Shown here piece by piece: positions 53,411-62,913 of a stretch of DNA of 64,000 bases (within the stretch, counting starts at the first letter, position 1; the number at the start of each line of letters is the position of its first letter). The notes beneath the pieces are model-generated. The model saw only the letters and a list, made by a program, of their open reading frames with translations, did not search any database and was not told the origin of the DNA. Origin of the DNA: Gari tellinella (taxonomy: Eukaryota > Mollusca > Bivalvia > Cardiida > Psammobiidae); the NCBI GenBank assembly GCA_922989275.2, contig OV277874.1, forward strand, positions 23,114,154 through 23,178,153. The letters are read 5' to 3'. Made by a program: the position numbers and the translations under genes.

Positions 53411-54086
53411 TAGCACTGGCTTGGGCTCGAGGAAAACAAGAAAACCATTCGTTTCTGATTTCTGTTTTAGAGGAAAGGTCATTTTGTTTGTAATATTTTA
53501 CTAAAATTGAAAGGTTATTTCAAATGAAAAGTTTGAGACATTAAGCATGCTTTAACACCAACATAAATAACGCTTATTGATGCTCTATATGTAAGCACAA
53601 TTCATTAGTAATTGTCTTTAAATTCTAGGTCTCACTGTACATAATATAACGTCATGAAGCGAGTGCAGTTCACCTCTGACCTCAGCTGTTTTTAGAATTG
53701 TGACGTCAAATTGCCTTGAGATGACGGAAGCCAGGAATAAGTGAACAGTTTGTTAGTTATTCCATGGTTTGTTGAAATAAACGATATATTCACAGGTTTT
53801 TGAGGCATCTGATTGGCCGAGAGCTCCAAGCCATGTGCTAAATGTACATACATTCTATCAAATAAGTGTTTATACCAGAAACCTGCAAGTGGTTTATATC
53901 ACATACGAATGCACGGACGAATTAATTTAGAAACTGGGACATTAACACAATTCCGTCGATATGTTTCCAGGAATACTTTTGCAAACGAGGAAATGAACAG
54001 TGAAATTGCGTTAACCTGTTTTAACTATATACATGTTGTTTTAACTGCAAACAATGTATTTGATTACAATTTACGTGTGTATGATA
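53411..54086. other. No convincing gene
   Basis: The window's longest open frame (231 codons, 53813-54508) starts here but its second half is translated T246 and 40-bp units, so I do not call it a gene. Confidence 0.55.
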
Positions 54087-54322
54087 CAGTGGAGAAAACG
54101 TTATTCTTTCCCAATAAACGCGTTTACGCTAAAACTATTATTTGCAGTGCAAACAGTTTGGAGCCAGATCAGACGCCGGGTAACCCGGCGTCTGATCAGG
54201 CTCTAAACTGTTTGCCACATGAATTATCAGAATTGTCCAAAAGTTGTACTTTTCTACGTTTTAGTGCTTTGCGTTTGCGTACGTTTGCGTTTAAACGGGA
54301 AAGAATAACATATTCTCCACTG
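54087..54322 (+). mobile_element. Family 1 (T246) MITE
   Basis: CAGTGGAGAAAACG left, CATATTCTCCACTG right, TA flanks. Ten bases after the core are missing. Two 40-bp units follow. Confidence 0.92.
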
Positions 54323-54324
54323 TA

Positions 54325-54406
54325 TGACGTCACCAATGACGTAAGAATAACAGATTATCCACTGTATGACGTCACCAATGACGTAAGAATAACAGATTAT
54401 CCACTG
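54325..54406 (-). mobile_element. Two tandem 40-bp one-ended units
   Basis: 54325-54364 and 54367-54406, identical: TGACGTCACCAATGACGTAA, then GATTATCCACTG. Separated and bounded by TA. Together with T246 this makes a TA-punctuated array. Confidence 0.82.
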
Positions 54407-54514
54407 TATGTTTCTTCTTCAAGCAGTTTCAATCTCTTAGAACACAAACTATCTGGAGCTAATATTTCTAACCAAATTGTGTCTACGTTCCTATATATAT
54501 ATATATAAGATATA

Positions 54515-54668
54515 GTCAAACTTTGAAGGCGTTTGATCAGAGTCTACAATGTTTGATGATAAGAATTTCAAAACAAAACGAAAATGAAAATTTGAACCAG
54601 GCACCCTTTAAATAAATCATGGACTAATCCAATATAAAAGCATGAACTAACTATTTTGGCATGATGGG
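54515..54668 (+). mobile_element. Family 4 MITE, left part missing
   Basis: GGCGTTTGATCAGAGTCTAC, GAACCAGGCACCC, right end ATGATGGG-TTAA. Begins inside the core palindrome. Confidence 0.65.
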
Positions 54669-54672
54669 TTAA

Positions 54673-54728
54673 CTGCAATGCGTTTCTTCGTTTGTTTAAA
54701 CGTTAAATAATAACCATTCCCGCCACTA
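54673..54728 (+). mobile_element. Family 1 right-end fragment
   Basis: TGCAATGCGTTTCTTCG, TTTAAACG, AATAACCATTCCCGCCACT. Confidence 0.5.
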
Positions 54729-54941
54729 TTCTTTTCACAAAACTCTATACATCTCATTTCTTATTGAACTCATAAGTGACATAAACGATTTACCCAATAT
54801 TAAGTACGTCTCTGAACTCAATTTCCTAACGAATTGACATGTTAACCGTTAGCATTTACAGTTCGGGTTAAAATCTAAAACACGTGATAACAGTAATAAT
54901 GAAACGAGCATTGACAACTTGAAAACATTTCAGAAGCCGCG

Positions 54942-55287
54942 TATCTCAGCGTTTGAGCAGGATCCAAATTTGTTTTCAAATGTACCACGTACAGTGGAGA
55001 ATCTGTTATTCTTTCCCGTTTAAACGCAAACGTACGCAAACGCAAAGCGCTAAAACGTAGAAAAGTACAATATTTGGACAATTCTGATCATTCATGTTTG
55101 TCATGGTGCCAAACAGTTTGGAGCCTGATCAGACGCCGGGTTACCCGGCGTCTGATCTGGCTCCAAACTGTTTGTATTGTAAATAATAGTTTTAGCGTAA
55201 ACGCGTTTATTGGGAAAGAATAACAGATTCTCCACTGTATCTCAGCGTTTGAGCAGGATCCAAATTTGTTTTCAAATGTACCACGTA
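54942..55287. repeat. 50-bp exact direct repeats flanking T246
   Basis: 54942-54991 and 55238-55287 are identical over 50 bp, starting TATCTCAGCG and ending CCACGTA, immediately outside the two termini of the T246 copy. Confidence 0.93.
54992..55237 (-). mobile_element. Family 1 (T246) MITE, full length
   Basis: 246 bp, CAGTGGAGAATCTG ends, intact core. Confidence 0.95.
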
Positions 55288-55310
55288 CTTTATGGCTAAA
55301 CATGTTAATA

Positions 55311-55800
55311 CAGTGGAGAAAAAATATTCTCTCCCAATTAATGCGTTTATATGTATGCTTAAACTATTGTATCGATTACAAACAGTTTAGAGCAAGATCA
55401 GACGCCGGGTTACCCGGCGTCTGATCAGGCTCCAAACGCTTTGCCACTAAGATAACAAAATCGTGAGAAATTTAAGAAAGCGAGTAAGTTTCAATATTTA
55501 AGTGCATTGCTTTTGCGTTTTGTTTACCCCTTTACCCTATAGGCTCCTTCTAGATTTGAAAATAGGTGACTACTTAAAGCAGGTTGAAAGTAAAGCAGAA
55601 TGTACCTTAAGGTACATTCTGCTTTACTTTCAGCCTGCTTTAAGCTACCACCTGATAGAATGAAAAAATCCTAATGATACATATTCATGACTGCTTAAAT
55701 TGGAACTATTTTCCTCAGCGGAGGATTTAACTGAATGCGCTAAAATGCGCATCTATGAGGTAAAGGGATAAACGGGCACACCAATGACGTCTCTTCCACT
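55311..55800 (+). mobile_element. Family 1 MITE interrupted by family 5
   Basis: CAGTGGAGAAAAAATATTC left, intact core. The GTTTAAACGGG arm is split at its TTAA by 55527-55767 and resumes as TAAACGGG...CGTCTCTTCCACTG. Confidence 0.78.
55527..55767 (+). mobile_element. Family 5 MITE nested in T246
   Basis: CCCCTTTACC left, GAGGTAAAGGGA right, core B with GTACCTTAAGGTAC centre, TTTTCCTCAGCGGAGGATTT interior. Flanks TTAC and ATAA are one base each from TTAA. Confidence 0.8.
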
Positions 55801-55814
55801 GTGCACTGCACGTA

Positions 55815-56060
55815 CAGTGGATAATCTGTTATTCTTTCCCAATAAACGCGTTTACGCTAAAACTATTTTTTACAGTGCAAACAGTTTGGAGCCAGATCAG
55901 ACGCCGGGTAACCCGGCGTCTGATCAGGCTCCAAACTGTTTGCCACCAAGATAAACATGAATTATCAGAATTGTCCAAAAGTTGTACTTTTCTACGTTTT
56001 AGTGTTTTGCGTTTGCGTACGTTTGCGTTTAAACGGGAAATAATAACAGATTCTCCACTG
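55815..56060 (+). mobile_element. Family 1 (T246) MITE, full length
   Basis: 246 bp, CAGTGGATAATCTG / CAGATTCTCCACTG, TA flanks. Confidence 0.93.
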
Positions 56061-56261
56061 TACTTGGAGACCCGCTTCTCACGCGGAAGTAACAACATAT
56101 GACACCTTCCTAAGATTTATAGTCGCCGTTTATTTAATTACATGAACAATGTGTCAATTCTATTTTCTACGTCTGTTAGCTTGATTTATGGACTTCAGCT
56201 TAAGCATACCTCTGAGGCAAATGTGGTCGGAACATATTAGTTCTCGGCATTTGTCTCTGTT

Positions 56262-56594
56262 CAGTGTTCCCTCCCTACAACGGCCTTCTAAAAAAATGAC
56301 TTCCTCCTTACATGTACAACGACATATGCCGCTCTTCCCCAAACAAGACGTTTATGTCACGGTTGCAATGCCGTCTGCTTAAGAGTGCCATCTGCTGCTC
56401 TTCATAGTTACATTATGGACATTTTGATATGCTGTACATAGAAATATAATGGGCATTTTGAGAGAAAAAACTTAATGACGTTACTCGGTGTCTGATCTGG
56501 ATTCAAGCTGTTTGAAGTAAGCTAACATCCTTCTCTATAACGACTCCCTCCGAACAACGCACACAACTATTGTCTCCCATTGGGTGTCGTTGTA
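56262..56594 (+). mobile_element. Family 2 MITE, cut by T246
   Basis: CAGTGTTCCCTCCCTACAAC left. CTCCT-TACATGTA-CAACGAC (56309-56316) where other copies read CTCCT-TA-CAACGAC. First core arm lost. Ends at GTCGTTGTA where T246 begins. Confidence 0.78.
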
Positions 56595-56840
56595 CAGTGG
56601 AGAATGTGTTATTCTTTCCCAATAAACGCGTTTACGCTAAAACTATTATTTGCAGTGCAAACAGTTTGGAGCCAGATCAGACGCCGGGTCACCCGGCGTC
56701 TGATCAGGCTCCAAACTGTTTGCCACCAAGATAAGCATGAATTATCAGAATTGTCCAAAAGTTGTACTTTTCTACGTTTTAGTGTTTTGCGTTTGCGTAC
56801 GTTTGCGTTTAAACGGGAAAGAATAACAGATTCTCCACTG
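56595..56840 (+). mobile_element. Family 1 (T246) MITE, full length
   Basis: 246 bp, CAGTGGAGAATGTG / CAGATTCTCCACTG. Flanks CGTTGTA and TATTGTA. Confidence 0.93.
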
Positions 56841-56879
56841 TATTGTAGATACGAAAGCCCGGTGGTTACATTCTAAATT

Positions 56880-57145
56880 CCCAATTCAAACTTCCGTCTC
56901 CCAAGTTCTTACTTCTTTTTTCGAAGATAATTTGCTATATGGTTATTGCATATTTTTTACGCCCGAGCTTTAAGTTCCTACTTCTTAGTTCCGTCTGCCA
57001 GATTCCAACTTCCATGTTCCAAGTTCTAAGTTCCGATATCCATGTTCCAAATTCCAAGTTCCAACTTTTATGTTCCAAATTCTAAATACCGACTTTCGAG
57101 TTTCATCTTCCAAATTCCGACTTGCAGGTTCCTACTTCCGATTTA
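56880..57145 (+). repeat. Heptamer minisatellite
   Basis: Degenerate 7-bp periodicity with NNNTTCC units (AAGTTCC, ATGTTCC, AAATTCC) over ~265 bp. Confidence 0.8.
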
Positions 57146-57854
57146 CATTCTTAGCACATGTATACAATGTTACGTTATGGATAGTTAGTCTTTTTGTGAG
57201 TGATTAATAAGTAAAGATTGAAGTTAAATGTGTAACAAAGTTAACAGGATAACTGTAGATAGCCACAACACTGAATAATTGTAAATTTTGTAATCCATGT
57301 TTAGCACGTGTGGTTAACAAATATGTACTATTTGTAAATAGAACGATGATCTATTAATAGAATTGGAATAGGTATAAAATATTTACTCGACTCGCCAGAT
57401 ACCGGCGACAAATTTGAAATATTACGGTCTTCGGCATAATAACAATCATTACAATATTAACTTTCAAAAGTATAAATGAGTATTGGTATGTTTAATCACG
57501 ACATTATACACTTGGTATGTGCATAATTCCGTGGTTTAATATAATTATTACTTCACTCAATTGTTAATAATATTCCTATATTCATAATAGATTCACCGAA
57601 TATTTATAAACGTGTTTCCTTGACAAATTGTGAATTAGTATGTATGGGACTGTTCTCATGTTTTTGTATGTTACAAACTGAGAGTGAAATAAATAAAACT
57701 GAAACTGGTCCGAATCCTACTTGATTTAAAGAAGCTTTCTGTTTTACCTTGATTTGCATTAAGCAGTCATATTTTTATATATCTATTGTTATTCACAGAA
57801 TTGCTGCTTACCACAGATCAGACTGTATCTATGAACACAATGTGCTACATGTAT
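57146..57854. other. No recognisable gene; family 8 core trace
   Basis: GAAGCTTTCTGTTTTACC and GCATTAAGCAGTCA at 57731-57772 are half of a family 8 palindrome. The rest is AT-rich and unassigned. Confidence 0.45.
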
Positions 57855-58096
57855 CAGGGCTGCCATAAGTTGACATAACAAATCCTAATATTTCCAAACT
57901 TGCATTTTTCAAGTGCGATTTTACGAATCGTCGCCTGTGTCTAGTTTTTTTGACACGTGGCTGCTTAAAGCAGGCTGGAAGTGAAGCAGAATGCGCCTTA
58001 AGGCGCATTCTGCTTTACTTTCAGCATACTTTAAGCTACCTTGTACTAGAAAAAAATCCGAAGATTTAGGAAAAATCCGGAGAGATGACAGCCCTG
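57855..58096. mobile_element. Family 6 MITE with core B
   Basis: CAGGGCTGCCATAAGTTGAC / GATGACAGCCCTG. Flanks ATGTAT and ATGTAC (6 bp, one mismatch). Core B with GCGCCTTAAGGCGC. Confidence 0.85.
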
Positions 58097-58934
58097 ATGT
58101 ACACACATACATAGTCAACACAAACGGACTGGACAAATATATAACTGAAACGAAGTCAGTGGAAGGCCAATTACATAAACATAGTTATCGTGTTTTTAAA
58201 TGATATCTTTATAACAAGAAAATGAGTGATAGACGTTTCCAAAAAGGTAGACACAGATACCTTACTTAAACCAACCAACATGATTCCAGTCTAAAATTTA
58301 CATACACACTGAATAAATATACTCACGTTTGAAGTTAAAGGCGTGGAAATATGGCCTCACGATGACGGGAATAAACTATCACATTAGAGGTATGCAATAG
58401 AAGCATGGACATTGGCACTCGGAACTTGGTAGTCATAACATGGAACTTGGAACTTTGAGGTCGGCAGTTTGAAGTTGGAACTCGGTACAAGGTTTCCATG
58501 AATTTTAATTATTTTCTTTAAGCCCCAAAACCCTTTAATGGATTTAAATATTCATTATAGAAACAGGTTATTATAATTTCAGCATGTCCTGAATGGGGGC
58601 AACATTGCACGTGCCCCTCTAAGACAATTAACTGCCTTAAACAGTATCCAAGGACATCACACAACTCATTATTTCTTTAAACCACCATCTGTTTTAAATC
58701 TTCAAATAATAGTTTAAGCGCTTGAGATTGTAAAACCGATGAATAATCCGCCAAATATGATGTCACTTTAATTTCATAATTCTGCTCCTTTTAAACACTC
58801 CAACCCCGCATGTTGCACGAAACATCACATCACTTCACATCTGATTGCACCAAATGAGTATAATTACATAGTAATATGGAATAATGACACGCAATACCCT
58901 GGAACAATGCTCCGTCTGAATAACAATACCCAAT
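58097..58934. other. Heptamer array in reverse; otherwise unassigned
   Basis: 58432-58487 has GGAACTTGG-type heptamers, the complement of the array at 56.9 kb. No gene recognised. Confidence 0.5.
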
Positions 58935-59080
58935 TGTAGAAACAGAATGTGTGCGTTGTTCGGATGGAGGTGTTATATTGAGGGGAAGTTAATACCCTTA
59001 GAGTACATTTGCAAACAGTTTGTACCCAGATCAGACGCCGCATAATGCGGCGTCTGATCTGGGTGCAAACTGTTTGTCAC
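58935..59080 (-). mobile_element. Family 2 MITE, truncated
   Basis: TGTGTGCGTTGTTCGGATGG, core A with CGCCGCATAATGCGGCG centre and GTACCCAGATC / GATCTGGGTGC arms. Right part missing. Confidence 0.65.
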
Positions 59081-59087
59081 TCGTAAC

Positions 59088-59263
59088 TTTGGACCAGATC
59101 CGACGCCGGATAGCCCAGCATCTGATCAGGATTCACACTAATTGCCAACAAGTTTAAAATGAATAGTCAGAATTCTCCAAATATTGTATTTGTCTACATT
59201 TCTATGAAATATGTTTGCGTTTCGTTTGCGTTCAAAAGGAAACAGTAACGTATTTTACACTTT
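59088..59263 (+). mobile_element. Family 1 MITE, left part missing
   Basis: Core GGACCAGATCCGACGCC...GGATTCACACTAATTG, GTTTGCGTTTCGTTTGCG arm, decayed end CGTATTTTACACTTTA. Confidence 0.6.
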
Positions 59264-59660
59264 AACGCTAAGCCTAAACAGCACATAATTGACTAGGATT
59301 AAGGCAAACGTGAGGTTTAAAAAAATAAACTTTCAGAGGTAAATGAGATGAGTTAACAGTGCGCAGATTTTGTTTCATTTTGAGTCGAGTAACTCGAGGG
59401 TCTCATCTAGATAAAAACTGACAAACTGATAATATTTTGTTTGATTCATGATATATTATTTACTCCCGCAGAACGTATGCAAACAATTGTGTTTGTAGAC
59501 GAAAACAACGTAGCGTGTTTACAGTTAAATATCGTTTGCAAATAATATGGTTCGGAATGATTGACAGCTTTTAGGGAAATTAGTTGATTTGCTGCCATAT
59601 CTCATATCAATCAAACCATATTACAAGCGCAGATCCAGAGAGGATGCAATCGAGGATATC

Positions 59661-59852
59661 CAGGGCTCCAGATAAGAGTTCGTTTTTTCAACAAATCCAA
59701 CATTTTCTCACACTTTTAGCACCAATTCCTATGGTGTTACTACTCATTAGAATCGTCTGTTCGAGACGATTTTAATGAGTAGTGACACCATAGGGTTTAA
59801 TTCAGAAATAAAGATTTTAGTTTTTGAAAAACTACCCTTATCTGGTGCTCTG
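59661..59852 (+). mobile_element. Family 9 MITE (reference copy)
   Basis: CAGGGCTCCAGATAAGAG / inverse CTTATCTGGTGCTCTG. ATATC on both sides (59656-59660, 59853-59857). Core C: CCTATGGTGTTACTACTCAT, AGAATCGTCTGTTCGAGACG and inverse. CAG ends and a 5-6-bp duplication hint at a hAT-like element. Confidence 0.8.
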
Positions 59853-59862
59853 ATATCTAATA

Positions 59863-60324
59863 CAGTGCTCTCTTCTGACAACGGCCCTCTGGTCAACCAT
59901 TCCCACCTAACAACAAAGTATGCCGCTTTTCACAAAAACATAGACAATGCTGGCGTATAATCTGGATTCAAGCTGAGTGCAATTGTTAGCCAATTCCCCT
60001 TCCTAAATAAAATCCCTCCGAACAACACACATACAGTGGAGAATCTGTTATTCTTTCCCAATAAACGCGTTTACGCTAAAACTATTATTTGCAGTGCAAA
60101 CAGTTTGGAGCCAGATCAGACGCCGGGTAACCCGGCGTCTGATCAGGCTCCAAACTGTTTGCCACCAAGATAAACATGAGATATCAGAATTGTCCAAAAG
60201 TTGTACTTTTCTACGTTTTAGTGCTTTGCGTTTGCGTACGTTTGCGTTTAAACGGGAAATAATAACAGATTCTCCACTGTACTATGTGTGTCCCATTGGT
60301 AGTTGTTATAGAGAGGTAGCACTG
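59863..60324 (+). mobile_element. Family 2 MITE interrupted by T246
   Basis: CAGTGCTCTCTTCTGACAAC left, ATAGAGAGGTAGCACTG right, TA flanks. Most of core A is deleted (GGCGTATAATCTGGATTCAAG). Confidence 0.78.
60034..60279 (+). mobile_element. Family 1 (T246) MITE, full length, nested
   Basis: 246 bp, ends intact, TA flanks inside family 2. Confidence 0.93.
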
Positions 60325-60430
60325 TACACTGTATGCTTACGAAAAACACTGAATTAACGTTCAACATTGGTTAAACTACAAACATTTTCTCTATAGCGAG
60401 ATTACAAGTCTCAGGGAGCCCGGCATTTGG

Positions 60431-60721
60431 TCATTTTTCCAATTCAGATTGAAAAGAATCTGCAATAATTTCGAGATTTTGCCTTTCCCACATATTTCCA
60501 TGTTCTAAGATTGTCTTGGGTTGTTTTGGGTTGGGGTCCCATCGTTTTTCATCTGGATCCGTGCTTATATAACAATGTTGCTTTGTAGTAACGCCGATCG
60601 GACGACGATCTCGAAACATTCTTCTGCATTTTGGAATTGACCATTGGAATGGCCCGTTAATAATGTGTTGGCTTGGCTGTTTAGGGCGTGGGTTAAATAT
60701 TATTGCATTTGGAACATGCAT
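60431..60721 (-). other. Open frame of 96 codons, uncertain
   Basis: The frame is rich in charged and polar residues (KCRRMFRDRRPIG, TDPDEKRWDPNPKQPK), does not overlap any repeat recognised here, and could be an exon or a decayed transposon ORF. I recognise no domain. No splice or promoter evidence was established. Confidence 0.15.
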
Positions 60722-61012
60722 GATGCCGTTTATATATTCTGTTTTAAGTGCATAACAAATCAGAAAAAGGTACTAATTTCAGCGATGAAAAAAACAGCCA
60801 ATGTAACAAATCAATGTGCGTTAGTCAGATACAATATTAATTGCAAACAAAGGCACGATACGATGGAACAAATCTGAATAAGGCACTCTTGGAATCATCG
60901 AAGCAATATCAAATATGAAAACTGAATTACACATTGTTAAAGTACATAAGCAATCAAATTGCATATTCAACTATATATTAATTCAAATCATTGTTCTTAA
61001 AGAAATAGAAAC
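60722..61012. other. No recognisable gene
   Basis: AT-rich, nothing assigned. Confidence 0.4.
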
Positions 61013-61116
61013 AGAGCACCAGATCAAGAGAGTTTTTAAAACAAGACTTATAGTATATTTACAAAACTAAACATTTTGTTTCTGCGTTAAATCCGATAGC
61101 GTCACTACTAAAGCAG
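61013..61116 (+). mobile_element. Family 9 left part, interrupted
   Basis: AGAGCACCAGATCAAGAG, TTTCTGCGTTAAATCCGATA and GTCACTACTAAAG parallel the left arm of the next copy, which begins at this point. Confidence 0.6.
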
Positions 61117-61308
61117 CAGAGCACCAGATAAGGGTAGTTTTTCAAAATCTAAAATCTTTATTTCTGAATTAAACCCTATGGTGTCACTACTCATTAGAAT
61201 CGTCTCTTCGAGACGATTCTAATGAGTAGTAACATCATAGGATTCGGGGCTAAAATAGTGAGAAAATGTGGGATTTGTTGAAAAAACTACCTCTTATCTG
61301 GAGCCCTG
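61117..61308 (-). mobile_element. Family 9 MITE, complete
   Basis: CAGAGCACCAGATAAGGG / CTCTTATCTGGAGCCCTG, full core C (CGTCTCTTCGAGACG centre). Flanks ACTAAAGCAG and ACTAAAAGAG differ at two positions. Confidence 0.82.
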
Positions 61309-61367
61309 ACTAAAAGAGTGGACTTGATCAGTTTACTCTCTCTAATCTTCAGCCTTAAGAACGTATA

Positions 61368-61718
61368 CAGTGAATTCCCCCAACCTCGCCCTCTGTTTAA
61401 CTATTTTTCAATACTTGCGGATGTTACCTAGACAAAACACTTATGTCTTACCCTTTCAGGGCTGCAACTTCGCCTGCTTAAAATTGTCGTCTGCTGTTTC
61501 TCCTCAAAGTCACATATTGGACATTGTGACAGGGTAAGAAAACATAATAATGAGTTTCAAACAGCTTGAAATCAGACTAGACGCCGCGCCATGCGGCGTC
61601 TGATCTGAATTAAAGCAGTTTGCCAAATAAAGCCAATTTCTTCCCTATAACAACTCCCTCCGTACAACATGTACAATATTTGTATCCCACTTGTTATTGT
61701 TGTAAAGAGGGAGAACTG
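61368..61718 (+). mobile_element. Family 2 MITE, full length
   Basis: CAGTGAATTCCCCCAACC left, GTAAAGAGGGAGAACTG right, TA flanks. Core A with CGCCGCGCCATGCGGCG centre. Confidence 0.82.
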
Positions 61719-62021
61719 TAACAACATAGAAAGGAGTCACGTTTGGTGACAGGGTGAATATCCCTATTACTGTCAAAAGATTTCCAGCGGTTCCTAACAA
61801 TTCTACAAACTAGGACAATTATTTACACCCTATCTAGCCACCCAATAGTCCAACAATGCCTTCTTCAATTCTGCTTTGCACTAATGGCGATGCTTCAGTC
61901 GTCAAGTGTCAGTCCTTGTTTACTTGTTATCACTCAGTAGATAGCGTGTTCAGTTGCCACTGTTTGCGGTTTAGGTTATCAGTTCGTGCCCTATGTGCAG
62001 CGTGCATACATGTAGTACACT
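61719..62021. other. No recognisable gene
   Basis: About 300 bp, one TACATGTA at its end. Nothing else assigned. Confidence 0.4.
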
Positions 62022-62142
62022 AGACAAAAAGCATTCTATCCAAATAACCGCATTTACGCTTAAACTATTGTTTTTACTGTAAACAGTTTGGGGCCAGATC
62101 AGACGCCGTGTAACCCGGCGTCTGATCAGGCTCCAAACTTGC

Positions 62143-62199
<57 letters not shown>

Positions 62200-62399
62200 T
62201 TATGGTATGGCTGTGTGTGTGTTCTGCCTTAGAGATGGGTGTATTGTTTGTGTTGCGTTTCCTGCTTGAGTCTTCTTTCGTATTTATTTGTTGCCACTCC
62301 GATCAAAACTGGTAGTTGGAATTGTTAAAAAGTTGTCATTTTCTTTTTAATTGCAATACGTTTGCGTTTGAACGGATTAATTACCTTTTTTCTCCACTG
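62022..62399 (+). mobile_element. Family 1 MITE carrying a GT array and shared insert
   Basis: CGCATTTACGCTTAAAC arm, intact core A, then GT repeats (62144-62196) and the ~85-bp segment shared with 42.3 kb, then the right arm TGCGTTTGAACGG and TTTTCTCCACTG. Confidence 0.75.
62144..62196 (+). repeat. GT microsatellite
   Basis: About 26 GT units, inserted just after the second core A arm. Confidence 0.95.
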
Positions 62400-62407
62400 T
62401 TTTTCAG

Positions 62408-62501
62408 ACCGGTAACCACTCGCAATCGATGGCCAACGGCGGCCATAGATGTATTTACTGTACTCATCGCAGTTTTATTGGTATATGTCTGTTACGATTA
62501 A
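62408..62501 (+). other. Possible terminal exon, membrane-spanning
   Basis: A strong splice-acceptor-like stretch (TTTTTTCTCCACTGTTTTTC then AG), partly supplied by the T246 terminus, precedes an open frame of 30 codons ending in TAA. The predicted peptide is RPVTTRNRWPTAAID followed by a hydrophobic VFTVLIAVLLVYVCY stretch, like a short C-terminal membrane anchor. Base composition is GC-richer than around it. No upstream exon was found here, so this is weak. Confidence 0.2.
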
Positions 62502-62719
62502 CAACAATTACAGTCATGGCAAACTTGATGAGTGATCAGTATTGACAAAACTAATGGGTCTAGACACACAGTGGACTATAGAAAACACTCACATATTCTC
62601 AGACCTGAGACTTAAGTCTAATGACTTAAACCTGATTTTGGTTGCAAGTATCGGCCAGTACGGCCAACGATTGAAATCAAATGAAACTATTTAATGCTAG
62701 AGGTTATTTATTGTGTCCC

Positions 62720-62913
62720 CAGAGCAACAGATAAGGGTAGTTTTTTCAAAATTTAAAATCTTAAATTCTGAATTAAACCCTATGGTGTCACTACTCATTA
62801 GAATCGTCTCTTTGAGACGATTCTAATGAGTAGTAACACCATAGGATTTGGTGTTGAAATGAGTGATAAAATGTTTGATTTGTTGAAATAACTACCTCTT
62901 ATCTGGAGCCCTG
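62720..62913 (-). mobile_element. Family 9 MITE, complete
   Basis: CAGAGCAACAGATAAGGG / CTCTTATCTGGAGCCCTG. Flanks TGTCCC and CGTCCC support a 6-bp duplication with one mismatch. Core C with CGTCTCTTTGAGACG. Confidence 0.82.

Noticed and set aside
53813..54508. 231-codon open frame, the longest in the window
   Set aside because: Its second half translates a T246 copy and two tandem 40-bp units. The first half shows no domain. Judged a chance fusion of open frames.
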